In this document: piece after piece, positions 32,666-41,315 of the stretch | Layout of the letters: every line of letters begins with the position of its first letter | Position numbering within the stretch: the first letter of the stretch is position 1 | The notes under the pieces: generated by a model | Told to the model about the DNA's origin: nothing | Seen by the model: the letters and a program-made list of their open reading frames with translations, nothing else | Databases searched by the model: none | Assembly (NCBI GenBank): GCA_030681645.1 | Contig: JAUXRX010000002.1 | Span: 248,001 to 312,000 of the forward strand | Reading direction: 5' to 3' | Source of the DNA: Archangium sp. | Lineage (GTDB): Bacteria > Myxococcota > Myxococcia > Myxococcales > Myxococcaceae | DNA length: 64,000 bases | Program-made: the position numbers and the translations under genes

Positions 32666-33316
32666 ATGTCCGCCCCGCCCGCGATCGAACTCGAAGACGT
32701 CAGCAAGCGCTTCGGCGCGCGCTGGGCCGTGGCGAGGCTGAGCTATTCGCTGCCCGCCGGCCGCTCGCTGTTGCTCACCGGCCACAACGGCTCGGGCAAG
32801 ACCACCCTGCTGCGGATGATCTCGACCGCCACTTTTCCCACCGCCGGGAGCATCAAGATCTTCGGCGCCGAGACGCGCAAGCAGCGCGACGAGCTGCGCC
32901 ACGACGTGGCCCTGCTCAGCCACGCCTCGTTCCTCTACGAAGATCTCACCGCCGCCCAGAACCTCACCCTGGTCGCCGAGTTCCTCGCCCTCGAGCAGCG
33001 CAAGGAGCTGGTCGCCAGCCTGCTCGAGCGCATCGGCCTCACCGATCGCGCCGACAGCCCGGTCCGCCAGTTCTCCGCAGGCATGCGCAAGCGGCTCACC
33101 ATCGCGCGGTTGTTGATGAAGAAGCCGAAGCTGGCGCTCTTCGACGAGCCGTTCGGCGAGCTCGACCCGGCCGGCATCCTCCAGATGGAAGGGCTCTTGC
33201 GTGAGCTCCAGGCCGGCGGCACCACCATCGTGCTCGCCACCCACCTCGTCGAGCAGGGCCAGGCGCTGACGCAGGAACGCCTGCACCTCTCGCAGGGCCG
33301 CAAGGAGAGCCCGTGA
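32666..33316 (+). CDS. ccmA: Heme exporter ATP-binding protein CcmA
   Basis: 216 residues. Walker A GHNGSGKT, signature QFSAGMRKRL (in place of LSGGQ, as is usual for CcmA), Walker B LALFDEPF, and switch His in LATHLVEQG. It is the ATPase of the CcmABCD complex that releases holo-CcmE. First gene of a run of System I cytochrome c maturation genes that are overlapped or nearly so, from ccmA to the second TPR gene. Confidence 0.9.
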   Translation: MSAPPAIELEDVSKRFGARWAVARLSYSLPAGRSLLLTGHNGSGKTTLLRMISTATFPTAGSIKIFGAETRKQRDELRHDVALLSHASFLYEDLTAAQNLTLVAEFLALEQRKELVASLLERIGLTDRADSPVRQFSAGMRKRLTIARLLMKKPKLALFDEPFGELDPAGILQMEGLLRELQAGGTTIVLATHLVEQGQALTQERLHLSQGRKESP

Positions 33317-34011
33317 GCCCCCGGCGCCGACTTTCTCTGCTGCGGGCCGCCTGGCTGGTGCTCAAGAAGGACTGGATGATCGAGTGGCGCACCCGCGCCC
33401 GCCTCACCGCGCTCATCTTCTTCTCCCTTTCCACCCTGCTGCTCTTCTCGTTCGCGATGGGGCCCGACATCGAGGCCCTGCGCCGCCACGCGCCCGGCTA
33501 CCTCTGGCTCGCCCTGCTCTTCGCCAGCGTGCTGTCGCTGGGCGAGTCGTTCCGGGTCGAGAGCGAGAACCAGGCCCTGACCGGCCTGGTGGTGACCCCC
33601 GTCGAGCCGCGCGCCATCTTCCTGGGCAAGGTCTTCGGCAACGCCTCGCTGCTCTTCGGGCTGTCGCTGGTGCTCCTGCCGGTCGCCGTCGCGCTCTACG
33701 ACGTCGACCTCTCGCGCGACCCGCTCTCCCTGATTCTGGTGCTGTTTCTGGGGAGCGTCGGCATCAGCGCCCCGGGCATCGTGTATTCAGCCATTTCGGC
33801 GAACGCCCGGGCCCGCGACGTGATGCTTCCGCTGCTGCTGTTTCCGGTGCTGGTGCCGTTGCTACTGGCGGCGGTGAGCGCGACCCGCTTTACCCTCGGC
33901 CCGGACGCGCAGGGCCAGTTACCTAGCTGGCTGAAGTTGCTGACCGCGTTCGATCTCATTTATCTGTCCGTCGGGTTTCTGCTGTTTCCGAAGGTCGCTG
34001 AGGAGGACTGA
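33313..34011 (+). CDS. ccmB: Heme exporter permease CcmB
   Basis: 232 residues with about six spans, starting from a GTG that overlaps the ccmA stop. LLRAAWLVLKKDWMIEWRTR at the N-terminus, and internal SENQALTGLVVTPVEPRAIFLGK and GSVGISAPGIVYSAIS segments, are CcmB-like. Works with CcmA and CcmC in the inner membrane. Confidence 0.9.
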   Translation: MSPRRRLSLLRAAWLVLKKDWMIEWRTRARLTALIFFSLSTLLLFSFAMGPDIEALRRHAPGYLWLALLFASVLSLGESFRVESENQALTGLVVTPVEPRAIFLGKVFGNASLLFGLSLVLLPVAVALYDVDLSRDPLSLILVLFLGSVGISAPGIVYSAISANARARDVMLPLLLFPVLVPLLLAAVSATRFTLGPDAQGQLPSWLKLLTAFDLIYLSVGFLLFPKVAEED

Positions 34012-34775
34012 TGCCGTCCTGGGTTCCACTGGTTGGACTGATCGTTCTCGTCGCGCTGCTCATCGCACACCTGGCCGTGCCTTCGACGCGCGCCTGGGTG
34101 TGGAAGGTCGCGGCCGGCCTGGGCACGGTGGAGCTGCTGGCCCTGCTCTACTTCGGCCTGTTCTGGGCCCCGCCCGAGGCCTTCATGAGCGACGTGGGCC
34201 GCATCCTCTACGTGCACGTGCCGTACGTGTGGGCGTGCTTGATCGCCTTCACCATCAACGTGGGCTGCGCGATCGCCTACCTGATGAAGAAGTCGTGGCG
34301 CACCGACGCGCTGGCCGAGGCCACCGCCGAGGTGGGCGTGTACTTCGGCGCCATCGGCGTGCTCATGGGCAGCATCTGGGCGCGCCCGACCTGGGGCGTC
34401 TGGTGGGACTGGGATCCGCGCCTCATCTCGACCACGGTGATGCTGCTCGCGTACGTCGGGTACCTCGCCTTCCGCAGCTTCACCGAAGACCCCGAGCGCC
34501 GGGCCGCGTGGAGCGCCGCCGCGGCGATCCTCGGCTACGTCTCGCTGCCCATCGTCTGGTACTCGGTGCGCTGGTGGAACTCGCTGCACCAAGTGCAGTC
34601 GAGCACCTCGACCGTCGACAAGCCGATGAAGGTCATCCTGTACTGGGGCAACGTCACGTTCCTCACCTTCCTCCTCGCCTTCGTGATCAAGCGCTACGAG
34701 CTGGCCCGCGCCCGGCAGACCGGCGCCCTCGAGCTGCCCCCGGTGCAGGCGCCGAAGGCCGAGGTGCCCGCATGA
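34011..34775 (+). CDS. ccmC: Heme exporter/handling protein CcmC
   Basis: 254 residues, six spans. The WWD tryptophan-rich signature is visible as TWGVWWDWDPRLISTTVMLL, flanked by conserved His in RILYVHVPYVW and the later WNSLHQVQ. CcmC presents heme to CcmE at the periplasmic face. TGATG overlap with ccmB. Confidence 0.93.
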   Translation: MPSWVPLVGLIVLVALLIAHLAVPSTRAWVWKVAAGLGTVELLALLYFGLFWAPPEAFMSDVGRILYVHVPYVWACLIAFTINVGCAIAYLMKKSWRTDALAEATAEVGVYFGAIGVLMGSIWARPTWGVWWDWDPRLISTTVMLLAYVGYLAFRSFTEDPERRAAWSAAAAILGYVSLPIVWYSVRWWNSLHQVQSSTSTVDKPMKVILYWGNVTFLTFLLAFVIKRYELARARQTGALELPPVQAPKAEVPA

Positions 34776-35062
34776 GATGGCTCGCCCTGATCGCCGTGCT
34801 GTCGCTGCCCGTGCTGGCCGACGTGGCGCCGCCGCCCCCCGCCGAGCCCACCGTCGCTCCGGTGGTAGCCCCCCTTCCCGCGCCGGTCGCGCCTGAGCAC
34901 CCCGGTGGCAACGCCAACGCGCCCGCAGCCCCGATGGGTGTCATCGAGGGCGGATGGGCGTATGTCTACGCGGCCTGGGGCGCGGGCATCTTCGGCCTCA
35001 TCGCCTACGCCGCCAGTCTCTTCCTGCGCCGATCTGACGCACCGCCTCCCGGAGCATCATGA
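34772..35062 (+). CDS. ccmD: CcmD-like small membrane protein
   Basis: 96 residues. Longer than the usual CcmD (about 60) because of an N-terminal signal-like stretch (MRWLALIAVLSLPVLADVAP) and a Pro/Ala-rich linker. The one clear CcmD feature is the span GWAYVYAAWGAGIFGLIAYA with the typical Y(V)YAAWG entry, followed by basic residues. Position between ccmC and ccmE supports it. CcmD releases holo-CcmE from CcmABC. Confidence 0.82.
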   Translation: MRWLALIAVLSLPVLADVAPPPPAEPTVAPVVAPLPAPVAPEHPGGNANAPAAPMGVIEGGWAYVYAAWGAGIFGLIAYAASLFLRRSDAPPPGAS

Positions 35063-35523
35063 AGCCCGAAACCAGAAACCGTCTCATCGCACTCGGCGCC
35101 ATCCTCGTGGCAGGCGGGGCGCTCGCGTGGATCGCGTTCGGCAACATCGGCGAGAACCTCGTCTATTACTGGAAGCCGTCCGAGATGGTGGCCCAGGGTG
35201 ACAAGGCCTACGGCGCGACGGTGCGCCTGGGAGGCGTGGTGGTGCCAGGCAGCGTGGTGTTCAACGCCGATCGCACCGCCCTCACCTTCAAGGTCGCCGA
35301 CACGCACGCAGCCGACGCGGTGAAGGTCACCGTGAAGAGCGAGCAGACCCCGCCGCAGATGTTCCGCGAGGGCATCGGCGTGGTGGTCGAAGGCGCTTTC
35401 CAGGCAGACCAGGTGTTCCGCACCAACCGGCTCATGGTGAACCACAGCAACGAGTACCGCGCACCCACCGACGGTGGCATGCCCACGGAAGCATGGAAGC
35501 AGTCGATCACGCAGGCGGACTGA
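35059..35523 (+). CDS. ccmE: Heme chaperone CcmE
   Basis: 154 residues. N-terminal span (LIALGAILVAGGALAWIAF), an OB-fold with VRLGGVVVPGSV and LTFKVADTHA, then the C-terminal HxxxY heme-binding motif in NHSNEYRAP. Both the covalently heme-binding His and the axial Tyr are present. Overlaps ccmD by 4 bases. Confidence 0.92.
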   Translation: MKPETRNRLIALGAILVAGGALAWIAFGNIGENLVYYWKPSEMVAQGDKAYGATVRLGGVVVPGSVVFNADRTALTFKVADTHAADAVKVTVKSEQTPPQMFREGIGVVVEGAFQADQVFRTNRLMVNHSNEYRAPTDGGMPTEAWKQSITQAD

Positions 35524-35527
35524 CTTC

Positions 35528-37543
35528 ATGAACCTCTCGAACCTGGGCTACGGCCTCATCCTCCTCGGGCTGCTGTGCGCGGCCTTCGCGGCGATCGTCG
35601 GCATCACCACCGGCATGATGCGCAAGGAGAGCGCGCTGCCGCTGGTGCAGAAGGCCATCTACGGGTTCGCGGCCTCGATGCTCGCGGCCAACCTGGTGAT
35701 GGTCTACGGCCTGCTCACCCACGACTTCTCGGTGAAGTACGTGGCGCAGGTGGGCAGCCGCTCGACGCCCACCATCTTCACCATCGTCTCGCTCTGGAGC
35801 GCGCTGGAAGGCTCGATTCTCTTCTGGGGCGCCATCATGGGCGCGTACATCTTCGCCTTCGCGTGGACGTACCGGAAGGAGCACGGCCGGTACATGCAGC
35901 TGTCGCTGGGCGTGATGGCGGCGGTAGCCACGTTCTTCGCGTTCCTGATCGCAGGCCCCGCGAACCCGTGGACGCACATTCCCAACCCGCTCAGCGATGG
36001 TCCGGGCCCCAACCCGCTCCTGCAGAACCACCCGCTGATGATCATCCACCCGCCCATGCTGTACCTCGGGTACGTGGGCATGACGATTCCCTTCGGGATC
36101 GCGGCCGGCGCGCTGTTGCGCGGTGAGCTGGGCGACGCGTGGCTGGTGCCCCTGCGCAAGTGGACACTGGTGCCGTGGATCTTCCTGAGCATCGGGATCA
36201 TCCTGGGCAGCTGGTGGGCCTACGCGGTGCTCGGCTGGGGCGGCTACTGGGCGTGGGACCCGGTGGAGAACGCGTCGTTCATGCCGTGGCTGACGGCCAC
36301 CGCGTTCATGCACTCCACCATGGTGCTGGAGAAGAAGAAGTCGCTCAAGCTGTGGACGATCGCGTTGGCGCTGGCGAGCTTCATCCTCACCATCGTGGGC
36401 ACGTTCATGACGCGCTCGGGGGTCTTCAACTCGGTGCACAGCTTCACCCAGTCTGACATCGGCCCCACCTTCCTCGTCTTCATCGGCGTGCTGCTCGTCT
36501 TCAGCGTGCTGTTGCTGGCGGTGCGCGGGCACATGCTGGTGGCGGAATCGCAGCTGGGCAGCATCGCCTCGCGCGAGGGCAGCATCCTCCTCAACAACCT
36601 GGTGTTCGCGGCCATCACCTTCGTGGTGCTGCTGGGCACGCTCTACCCGTTGATCACCGAGGGGCTGCTCAACAAGAAGATCACCGTGGGCGAGCCCTAC
36701 TTCAACCAGATGGCGCTCCCGCTCTCGATCGCCACCCTCTTCCTCATGGGCGTGGGCCCGATGCTGCCGTGGGGCCAGGCTGACCCGAAGGTGGTGCAGC
36801 GCCAGGCGATCATCCCCGGGGCGATCGGTCTGTTGGTGGCGGGCGCCTGCATGCTCGCCGGCTACCGCGGGTGGATGCCGCTGACCGTGTTCGGGCTGGC
36901 GGGCTTCGTGACGGTGGTGACCCTGCGCGAGCTGTTCCTGCCTGCGCAGCAACGCATGACCGAGCAGAAGGAAGCGCTCTTCACCGCCGTCTTCGTCAGC
37001 GCCACCCGCGCGCGGCGCCGCTTCGGCGGCTACATCGTGCACCTGGGCATCGTGGCCATCATGGTCGCGGTGGCGGCCAGCAGCGCCTACAAGGTGCACA
37101 ACACCGGCAGCCTCAAGCTCGGTGAGTCGATGAAGATCGGCGACTACAGCGTGCGCTTCGACGGGCTCGACAAGGGCAAGGAACCGCACCGCGAGTGGAT
37201 CTCGGCCAACCTCACCGTGATCGAACCGGGGGGCCGGGAAATCAAGTCGCACGGCACCGCGGCGCCGCGCATGAACTTCTACGAGCGCAGCAACGACCCG
37301 GTCGGCTCGCCCAGCGTCACCGAGATGGTGCTGCGCGACGTCTACGTGTCGCTGCTCTCGTACGACGCGCAGGCGAACACGGCGAGCTTCAACATGTGGG
37401 TTTTCCCGCTGGTGGGGTGGATCTGGTACGCGATTCCCCTGCTGGTGCTGGGCACGTTGATCGCCCTGTGGCCGCAGCGGAAGCAGAAGCCGGAGCCCGC
37501 CGCCGCGCCTGCTGCTGACGCCGTCCCGGGTGCTGCGCCGTGA
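35528..37543 (+). CDS. ccmF: Cytochrome c heme lyase subunit CcmF
   Basis: 671 residues, about 14 spans. The WWD motif WGGYWAWDPVENASFMPWL and His-bearing QNHPLMIIHPPMLYLGYVG are diagnostic. TFMTRSGVFNSVHSF, the later periplasmic loop, and a final span before a basic tail complete the protein. CcmF joins heme from CcmE to apocytochrome c together with CcmH. Good length for the family. Confidence 0.95.
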   Translation: MNLSNLGYGLILLGLLCAAFAAIVGITTGMMRKESALPLVQKAIYGFAASMLAANLVMVYGLLTHDFSVKYVAQVGSRSTPTIFTIVSLWSALEGSILFWGAIMGAYIFAFAWTYRKEHGRYMQLSLGVMAAVATFFAFLIAGPANPWTHIPNPLSDGPGPNPLLQNHPLMIIHPPMLYLGYVGMTIPFGIAAGALLRGELGDAWLVPLRKWTLVPWIFLSIGIILGSWWAYAVLGWGGYWAWDPVENASFMPWLTATAFMHSTMVLEKKKSLKLWTIALALASFILTIVGTFMTRSGVFNSVHSFTQSDIGPTFLVFIGVLLVFSVLLLAVRGHMLVAESQLGSIASREGSILLNNLVFAAITFVVLLGTLYPLITEGLLNKKITVGEPYFNQMALPLSIATLFLMGVGPMLPWGQADPKVVQRQAIIPGAIGLLVAGACMLAGYRGWMPLTVFGLAGFVTVVTLRELFLPAQQRMTEQKEALFTAVFVSATRARRRFGGYIVHLGIVAIMVAVAASSAYKVHNTGSLKLGESMKIGDYSVRFDGLDKGKEPHREWISANLTVIEPGGREIKSHGTAAPRMNFYERSNDPVGSPSVTEMVLRDVYVSLLSYDAQANTASFNMWVFPLVGWIWYAIPLLVLGTLIALWPQRKQKPEPAAAPAADAVPGAAP

Positions 37544-38106
37544 GCGAAGCGCAGGCCAGCCCGGTGCCTGAGCAGAACCCGATGAAGCGGGTCATCGCGG
37601 TGATCATCGCGCTCTCGGTGGTGAGCTTCGTCGTGTACGTGATGGCCTCGGGCTTCGGCAACGATCCCCACGCGGTGCCCTTCATGATGAAGGGCAAGCC
37701 GGCGCCGGCCTTCACCATCAAGCGCCTCGACCGCGAGGGGCAGATCTCCCTGGCCGACTACGCGGGGCAGCCGGTGGTGCTCAACTTCTGGGCCACCTGG
37801 TGCGGGCCCTGCAAGATGGAACAGCCGGTGCTCGACTGGGCCGCCAACGCGTACAAGGGCAAGGCCGTGTTCATCGGCATCGTGTTCGAAGACACCGAAG
37901 AAGCGACCCGGAAGTTCCTCAAGCAGACGGGCGCCGCCTACCCGCAGGTCTACGATCCCAAGTCCACGGTGGCCGTCGACTACGCGGTGTCCGGCGTGCC
38001 CGAGACGTACTTCATCAACCGGCAGGGCATCATCGTGAAGAAGTACATCTACCCGTTCTCCAGCCCCGACGAGTTCAACGAGCAGATCGCGGAGATCCTC
38101 AAGTGA
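37540..38106 (+). CDS. ccmG: Thioredoxin-like thiol oxidoreductase CcmG/DsbE
   Basis: 188 residues. An N-terminal anchor (VIAVIIALSVVSFVVYVMAS) precedes a TlpA-type thioredoxin fold with active site NFWATWCGPCKMEQP and cis-Pro in GVPETYFINRQG. Keeps apocytochrome CxxCH Cys reduced. GTG start overlapping the ccmF stop. Confidence 0.9.
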   Translation: MSEAQASPVPEQNPMKRVIAVIIALSVVSFVVYVMASGFGNDPHAVPFMMKGKPAPAFTIKRLDREGQISLADYAGQPVVLNFWATWCGPCKMEQPVLDWAANAYKGKAVFIGIVFEDTEEATRKFLKQTGAAYPQVYDPKSTVAVDYAVSGVPETYFINRQGIIVKKYIYPFSSPDEFNEQIAEILK

Positions 38107-38555
38107 TTGGGCTCATCCTCTCGCTGGTGCTCACGCAGGGCTACGCGCCGCTCCGCCAGGGCCAGGACCCGCTCGACCAGGAGCGCGAGGCGCGGGTGCA
38201 GCTGGTGGGCAAGAAGCTGCGCTGCGCGGTGTGCCAGGGCGTCTCGATCGCCGACTCGCCGGCGTCCATGGCGCGCGCCCAGTTGGACAAGGTGCGCGAG
38301 CTGGTCGCCGAGGGGAAGTCCGACCAGGAGATCTACGACTACTTCGTCGAGCGCTACGGCGAGTGGGCGCTGATGGAACCGAAGAAGTCGGGCATCACGC
38401 TGGGCCTCTGGCTGGCGCCGGTGTTGATGCTGGTGATCGGCGTGTTGCTGATCGTCGGCTCGACGAAGAAGCCTGCGAAGCCGGTCGACGCACCGGTCGA
38501 GCCTGCGGCCCCTGACGACTACCTCGCCAAGGTGCGGGCGGACCTCGAGAAATGA
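38103..38555 (+). CDS. ccmH: Cytochrome c maturation protein CcmH
   Basis: 150 residues. A leader (IGLILSLVLTQG) and the LRCxxC motif as KLRCAVCQGVSIADSPASMA, then a helical bundle with LVAEGKSDQEIYDYFVERYG, are unmistakable. A C-terminal span (GLWLAPVLMLVIGVLLIVGS) anchors it. Reduces the apocytochrome CxxC for heme ligation. Confidence 0.94.
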   Translation: MIGLILSLVLTQGYAPLRQGQDPLDQEREARVQLVGKKLRCAVCQGVSIADSPASMARAQLDKVRELVAEGKSDQEIYDYFVERYGEWALMEPKKSGITLGLWLAPVLMLVIGVLLIVGSTKKPAKPVDAPVEPAAPDDYLAKVRADLEK

Positions 38556-39505
38556 ACCCAGAACACGCTGCCACCAACTGGTTGCCGGGCCTGATGATGC
38601 TGGCCGCGGGCGCTGCCGTCGCGCTCGCCTACCTCTTCGGCTCGAAGCGCCTCAAGAGCGACGCGCCGAAGCCCGAGACCCTCGACGACATCGAGGCGCG
38701 CTACCAGCTGCTGATAGGTGAGCTGCGCCAGCACGTGGCGAACAAGCACCTGCTGCCGGCCGACCAGTTCGAGCGCGAGAAGACCCGCCTCGAGCTCGCC
38801 GCCGCCGACATCCTCCGCACCCGCGACGGCAAGCGCCACGAAGACACGAAGAAGCAGGCCCGCGCCGAGAAGGCCGCGGCCGCCGCGGCCGCATCGCCCA
38901 CCCTGGCCTCGAAGAACCCGGCCCTCATGGGCGCGCTCGTCGGCGGCGTGGTGGTGGCCTTCTTCGCCCTGCTCGGGTGGCAGCTCACCCAGTCCGCCAC
39001 CGAGCGCACCGACGGCATGCAGGCGACCGGCATGGTGCCTCCGGGAGGCGGCGGCGCGCCGATGCAGCAGCCCCAGGCCGACCCGAAGCTCGAGGCGCTG
39101 GCGAACAGGGTGAAGAGCAACCCCGACGACGTCGACGCCGTGGCCGACCTCGCCATCCACCTCATCCGCCGCCAGGCCTTCCAGGAAGCGCAGCCGCTGG
39201 TGGCGCGCGCCACCTTCCTCGATCCCTTCCACCCGAAGGGCCGCGTGGGCCGCGCCGTGGTGCGCGCGCTCGACGGCGACATGCGCGGCGCGATCACCGA
39301 TCTCGAGGCGCTCGCCAGCCGCTACCCCGAGGCCTACGACGCGCGCATGTTCGCCGGCATGCTGGCGATGGAAGACAACGATCAACGCCGCGCGCTGATG
39401 AACCTCGAGCTCTACGTCACCCTCGCGCCCCAGTCGGAGCAGCCGCCGATGATGCGAATGGCCGTCACCCAGCTCAAACAGGAAATGGCCGCGCCCCAGC
39501 CGTGA
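38552..39505 (+). CDS. CcmI-like TPR protein of the ccm operon
   Basis: 317 residues with two spans (WLPGLMMLAAGAAVALAYLF; ALMGALVGGVVVAFFALLGW). A helical cytoplasmic part with LADxxxREKxRLELAAADIL, as in CcmI, lies between them. A C-terminal TPR region (about 185-310) is likely to grip apocytochrome. Gly/Met-rich linker between. Overlaps ccmH by 4 bases. Confidence 0.8.
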   Translation: MNPEHAATNWLPGLMMLAAGAAVALAYLFGSKRLKSDAPKPETLDDIEARYQLLIGELRQHVANKHLLPADQFEREKTRLELAAADILRTRDGKRHEDTKKQARAEKAAAAAAASPTLASKNPALMGALVGGVVVAFFALLGWQLTQSATERTDGMQATGMVPPGGGGAPMQQPQADPKLEALANRVKSNPDDVDAVADLAIHLIRRQAFQEAQPLVARATFLDPFHPKGRVGRAVVRALDGDMRGAITDLEALASRYPEAYDARMFAGMLAMEDNDQRRALMNLELYVTLAPQSEQPPMMRMAVTQLKQEMAAPQP

Positions 39506-40005
39506 GCGTCGCCTGGTTCTCCCGCCTCTACCGGCTCAACGAGGCGGGCCGCTTCGACGAGGTGGTGACCGCCTCGAAGAAGTACCTGGCCGCGCGCCCG
39601 AAGGACTACGCGCTCCACCTCCAGCTCGCCAAGGCGCTGCTGTCCCTGGGCCGCCTCGAAGAAGCGGCCGTGCACCTCGACGCCGCGGTGAATGGCTCGA
39701 AGGGGCTGGCCGCGTGGCCCTGGTTCTACCGGGCGGCGCTCCACGCGAGGAACGGCGAGCGCAAGGCGATGTACGGGGCGATGCAGACCACGCTGCGCCT
39801 CGACCCGAAGCTGGGCGGCGAGTTCGAGCACAGCCCCTTCTTCGCCGCGCACTGGGCCTCGCGGCCCTTCAGGGCCCTCACCAGGACTCCCCAGGCTCGC
39901 CGGAAGTCCCCGCCCCTCGACCCCGCTCGGGGTGAGCCGGTGAAGCGGACGCTCAAGCCGACTCGCGCGGGGCGGGGAACGGCGAAGCGGCCGGGAGAAA
40001 GATGA
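39502..40005 (+). CDS. Small TPR protein, last gene of the ccm operon
   Basis: 167 residues from a GTG overlapping the preceding stop. Two or three TPR units (FSRLYRLNEAGRFDEVVTAS; LHLQLAKALLSLGRLEEAAV; FYRAALHARNGERKAMYGAM). The C-terminal 35 residues are Arg/Pro-rich and translate a CACCCCGAGCG-family repeat (39913-39940), then overlap the convergent kinase gene by 53 bases. The true ancestral end was probably earlier. Its role in cytochrome maturation is inferred only from position. Confidence 0.68.
   Translation: MSVAWFSRLYRLNEAGRFDEVVTASKKYLAARPKDYALHLQLAKALLSLGRLEEAAVHLDAAVNGSKGLAAWPWFYRAALHARNGERKAMYGAMQTTLRLDPKLGGEFEHSPFFAAHWASRPFRALTRTPQARRKSPPLDPARGEPVKRTLKPTRAGRGTAKRPGER
39913..39940. 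repeat. CACCCCGAGCG-family repeat translated into a protein tail
   Basis: CCCTCGACCCCGCTCGGGGTGAGCCGG, the half-element known from 10201 and 61087, lies within the last codons of the TPR gene. Confidence 0.75.
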
Positions 40006-41272
40006 TCACGCGGTTGCCGCCTTCGGCCGGCGCCTCGACGTGCAGGGTGCCCCCCGCTTCCTCGGCGTGTTCGCGGCACAGCTCCACCCCGAGGCCCGCC
40101 CGCGGTGTGCCGACCTGAAACTCGGAGGGCGTCACCCGCCGGGCGAGCCCCACGCTGCGGCCCGAGTCTTCCACCACCAACCGCACCCCTTCACGCTCGC
40201 GCGCAGCGGTGAGCGAGATGGCCGGTGAAGCGGTGCCCTCGATGGCGTCGACCGCGTTGAGGATCAGGTTCACCAACAGCTGCACCAGCCGGCGATGGCC
40301 CATGGCCACCGACGGGAGTTCCGCGGGTACGGTGGTCTTCGGCACGGTGAGCTTGCGCAGCCGCCCCGAAGAGAGCGCGAGCGCTTCGCCCATCGCGTCG
40401 CCCACGTGCCCGGTGAGGGGCCCGCCGTTGGGCTGCACGAAGAGCTGGAGCATGCGGATGGTGTTGCTGATGCGGGCGAGGCCTTCGGTCGTCTCGTCGA
40501 AGACCTCGTGGCGATCGTCGGGCGGCTGGGGCGGAGGCTGATCGAGGAGCCGCCGCAGGTAGGTGAGGTTGGCGGTGACGTACGAGAGCGGGTTGTTCAC
40601 CTCGTGCGCGATGCTGGCGGCGAGCTGCCCGAGGAGCGCGAGCCGCTCGGTGCGCGCTTCCTTGCGTTCGCGCTCGGCCAGGCGCGCGAGGGCCGCGAAG
40701 CGCTCGGTCTCGGCCCGCTTGCGCTCGGCCTCGGACCGTCGATGCAGCACGGTGGCCCACCCCGCGATGGACGTGCAGAGCACCGAGAACAGCCCCCACC
40801 CGGCGATCACGCCCACGCCGTGGTGGGCGTGCACCTCGAGCCCGACGATCCACCCCAGGCCGCCCACGCCGCTCAGGAGCACCGAGGGCTGATCGGTGGG
40901 CGCCATCGACGCGATGATCAACGGGAGGCAGACGAGCAGCAGGTAGAAGACGGCGCCCGTCTGACCGCTCGCGAGGATGATCGCCGGGAGGAAGATCATG
41001 CCCCCCGCCGTGGAAGCGAGCCCTGCCCGATCGAGGCCGAGCACCCCGCGGCTCAGGAGCTCGCCGACCGCCACCACCCAGGCGGCCCAGAGCGCGTGCG
41101 CCGCCACCGTGGGCAGGGGATCGCCGCCCGTCAGCAGCGGCACCGCCGTCGCCCCGAGAATGATCAACCCGCCCCAGCGGAAGATCGATCGCCTCCGCGC
41201 GCGTTCCGCGCCCTCGTCGGGGTTCGCCGCCGGCGGAGGCGCGACAGGAGGAGAAGGAGACACGGTCGTCAT
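39953..41272 (-). CDS. Membrane-bound sensor histidine kinase
   Basis: 439 residues. Six or so N-terminal spans lie between 45 and 200, then a coiled-coil linker (RRSEAERKRAETERFAALAR). The H-box is LAASIAHEVNNPLSYVTANL (phospho-His), the N-box LVNLILNAVDAIEG. The G1 box is degenerate: DSGRS in place of DxGxG. G2 is RAGLGVELC. No PAS, HAMP or receiver domain and no response-regulator gene beside it, so an orphan. The ATG at 41272 is preferred over a TTG upstream. Convergent with the TPR gene. Confidence 0.85.
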   Translation of the reverse strand: MTTVSPSPPVAPPPAANPDEGAERARRRSIFRWGGLIILGATAVPLLTGGDPLPTVAAHALWAAWVVAVGELLSRGVLGLDRAGLASTAGGMIFLPAIILASGQTGAVFYLLLVCLPLIIASMAPTDQPSVLLSGVGGLGWIVGLEVHAHHGVGVIAGWGLFSVLCTSIAGWATVLHRRSEAERKRAETERFAALARLAERERKEARTERLALLGQLAASIAHEVNNPLSYVTANLTYLRRLLDQPPPQPPDDRHEVFDETTEGLARISNTIRMLQLFVQPNGGPLTGHVGDAMGEALALSSGRLRKLTVPKTTVPAELPSVAMGHRRLVQLLVNLILNAVDAIEGTASPAISLTAAREREGVRLVVEDSGRSVGLARRVTPSEFQVGTPRAGLGVELCREHAEEAGGTLHVEAPAEGGNRVIIFLPAASPFPAPRESA

Positions 41273-41315
41273 CGGCCCCCCCGAGGTACTGCGACTGCGG
41301 TCACTCGACAACGAG

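Noticed and set aside
35507..37252. Long minus-strand open frame opposite ccmF
   Set aside because: His/Arg/Gln-rich antisense composition typical of GC-rich DNA; ccmF on the other strand has full family motifs.
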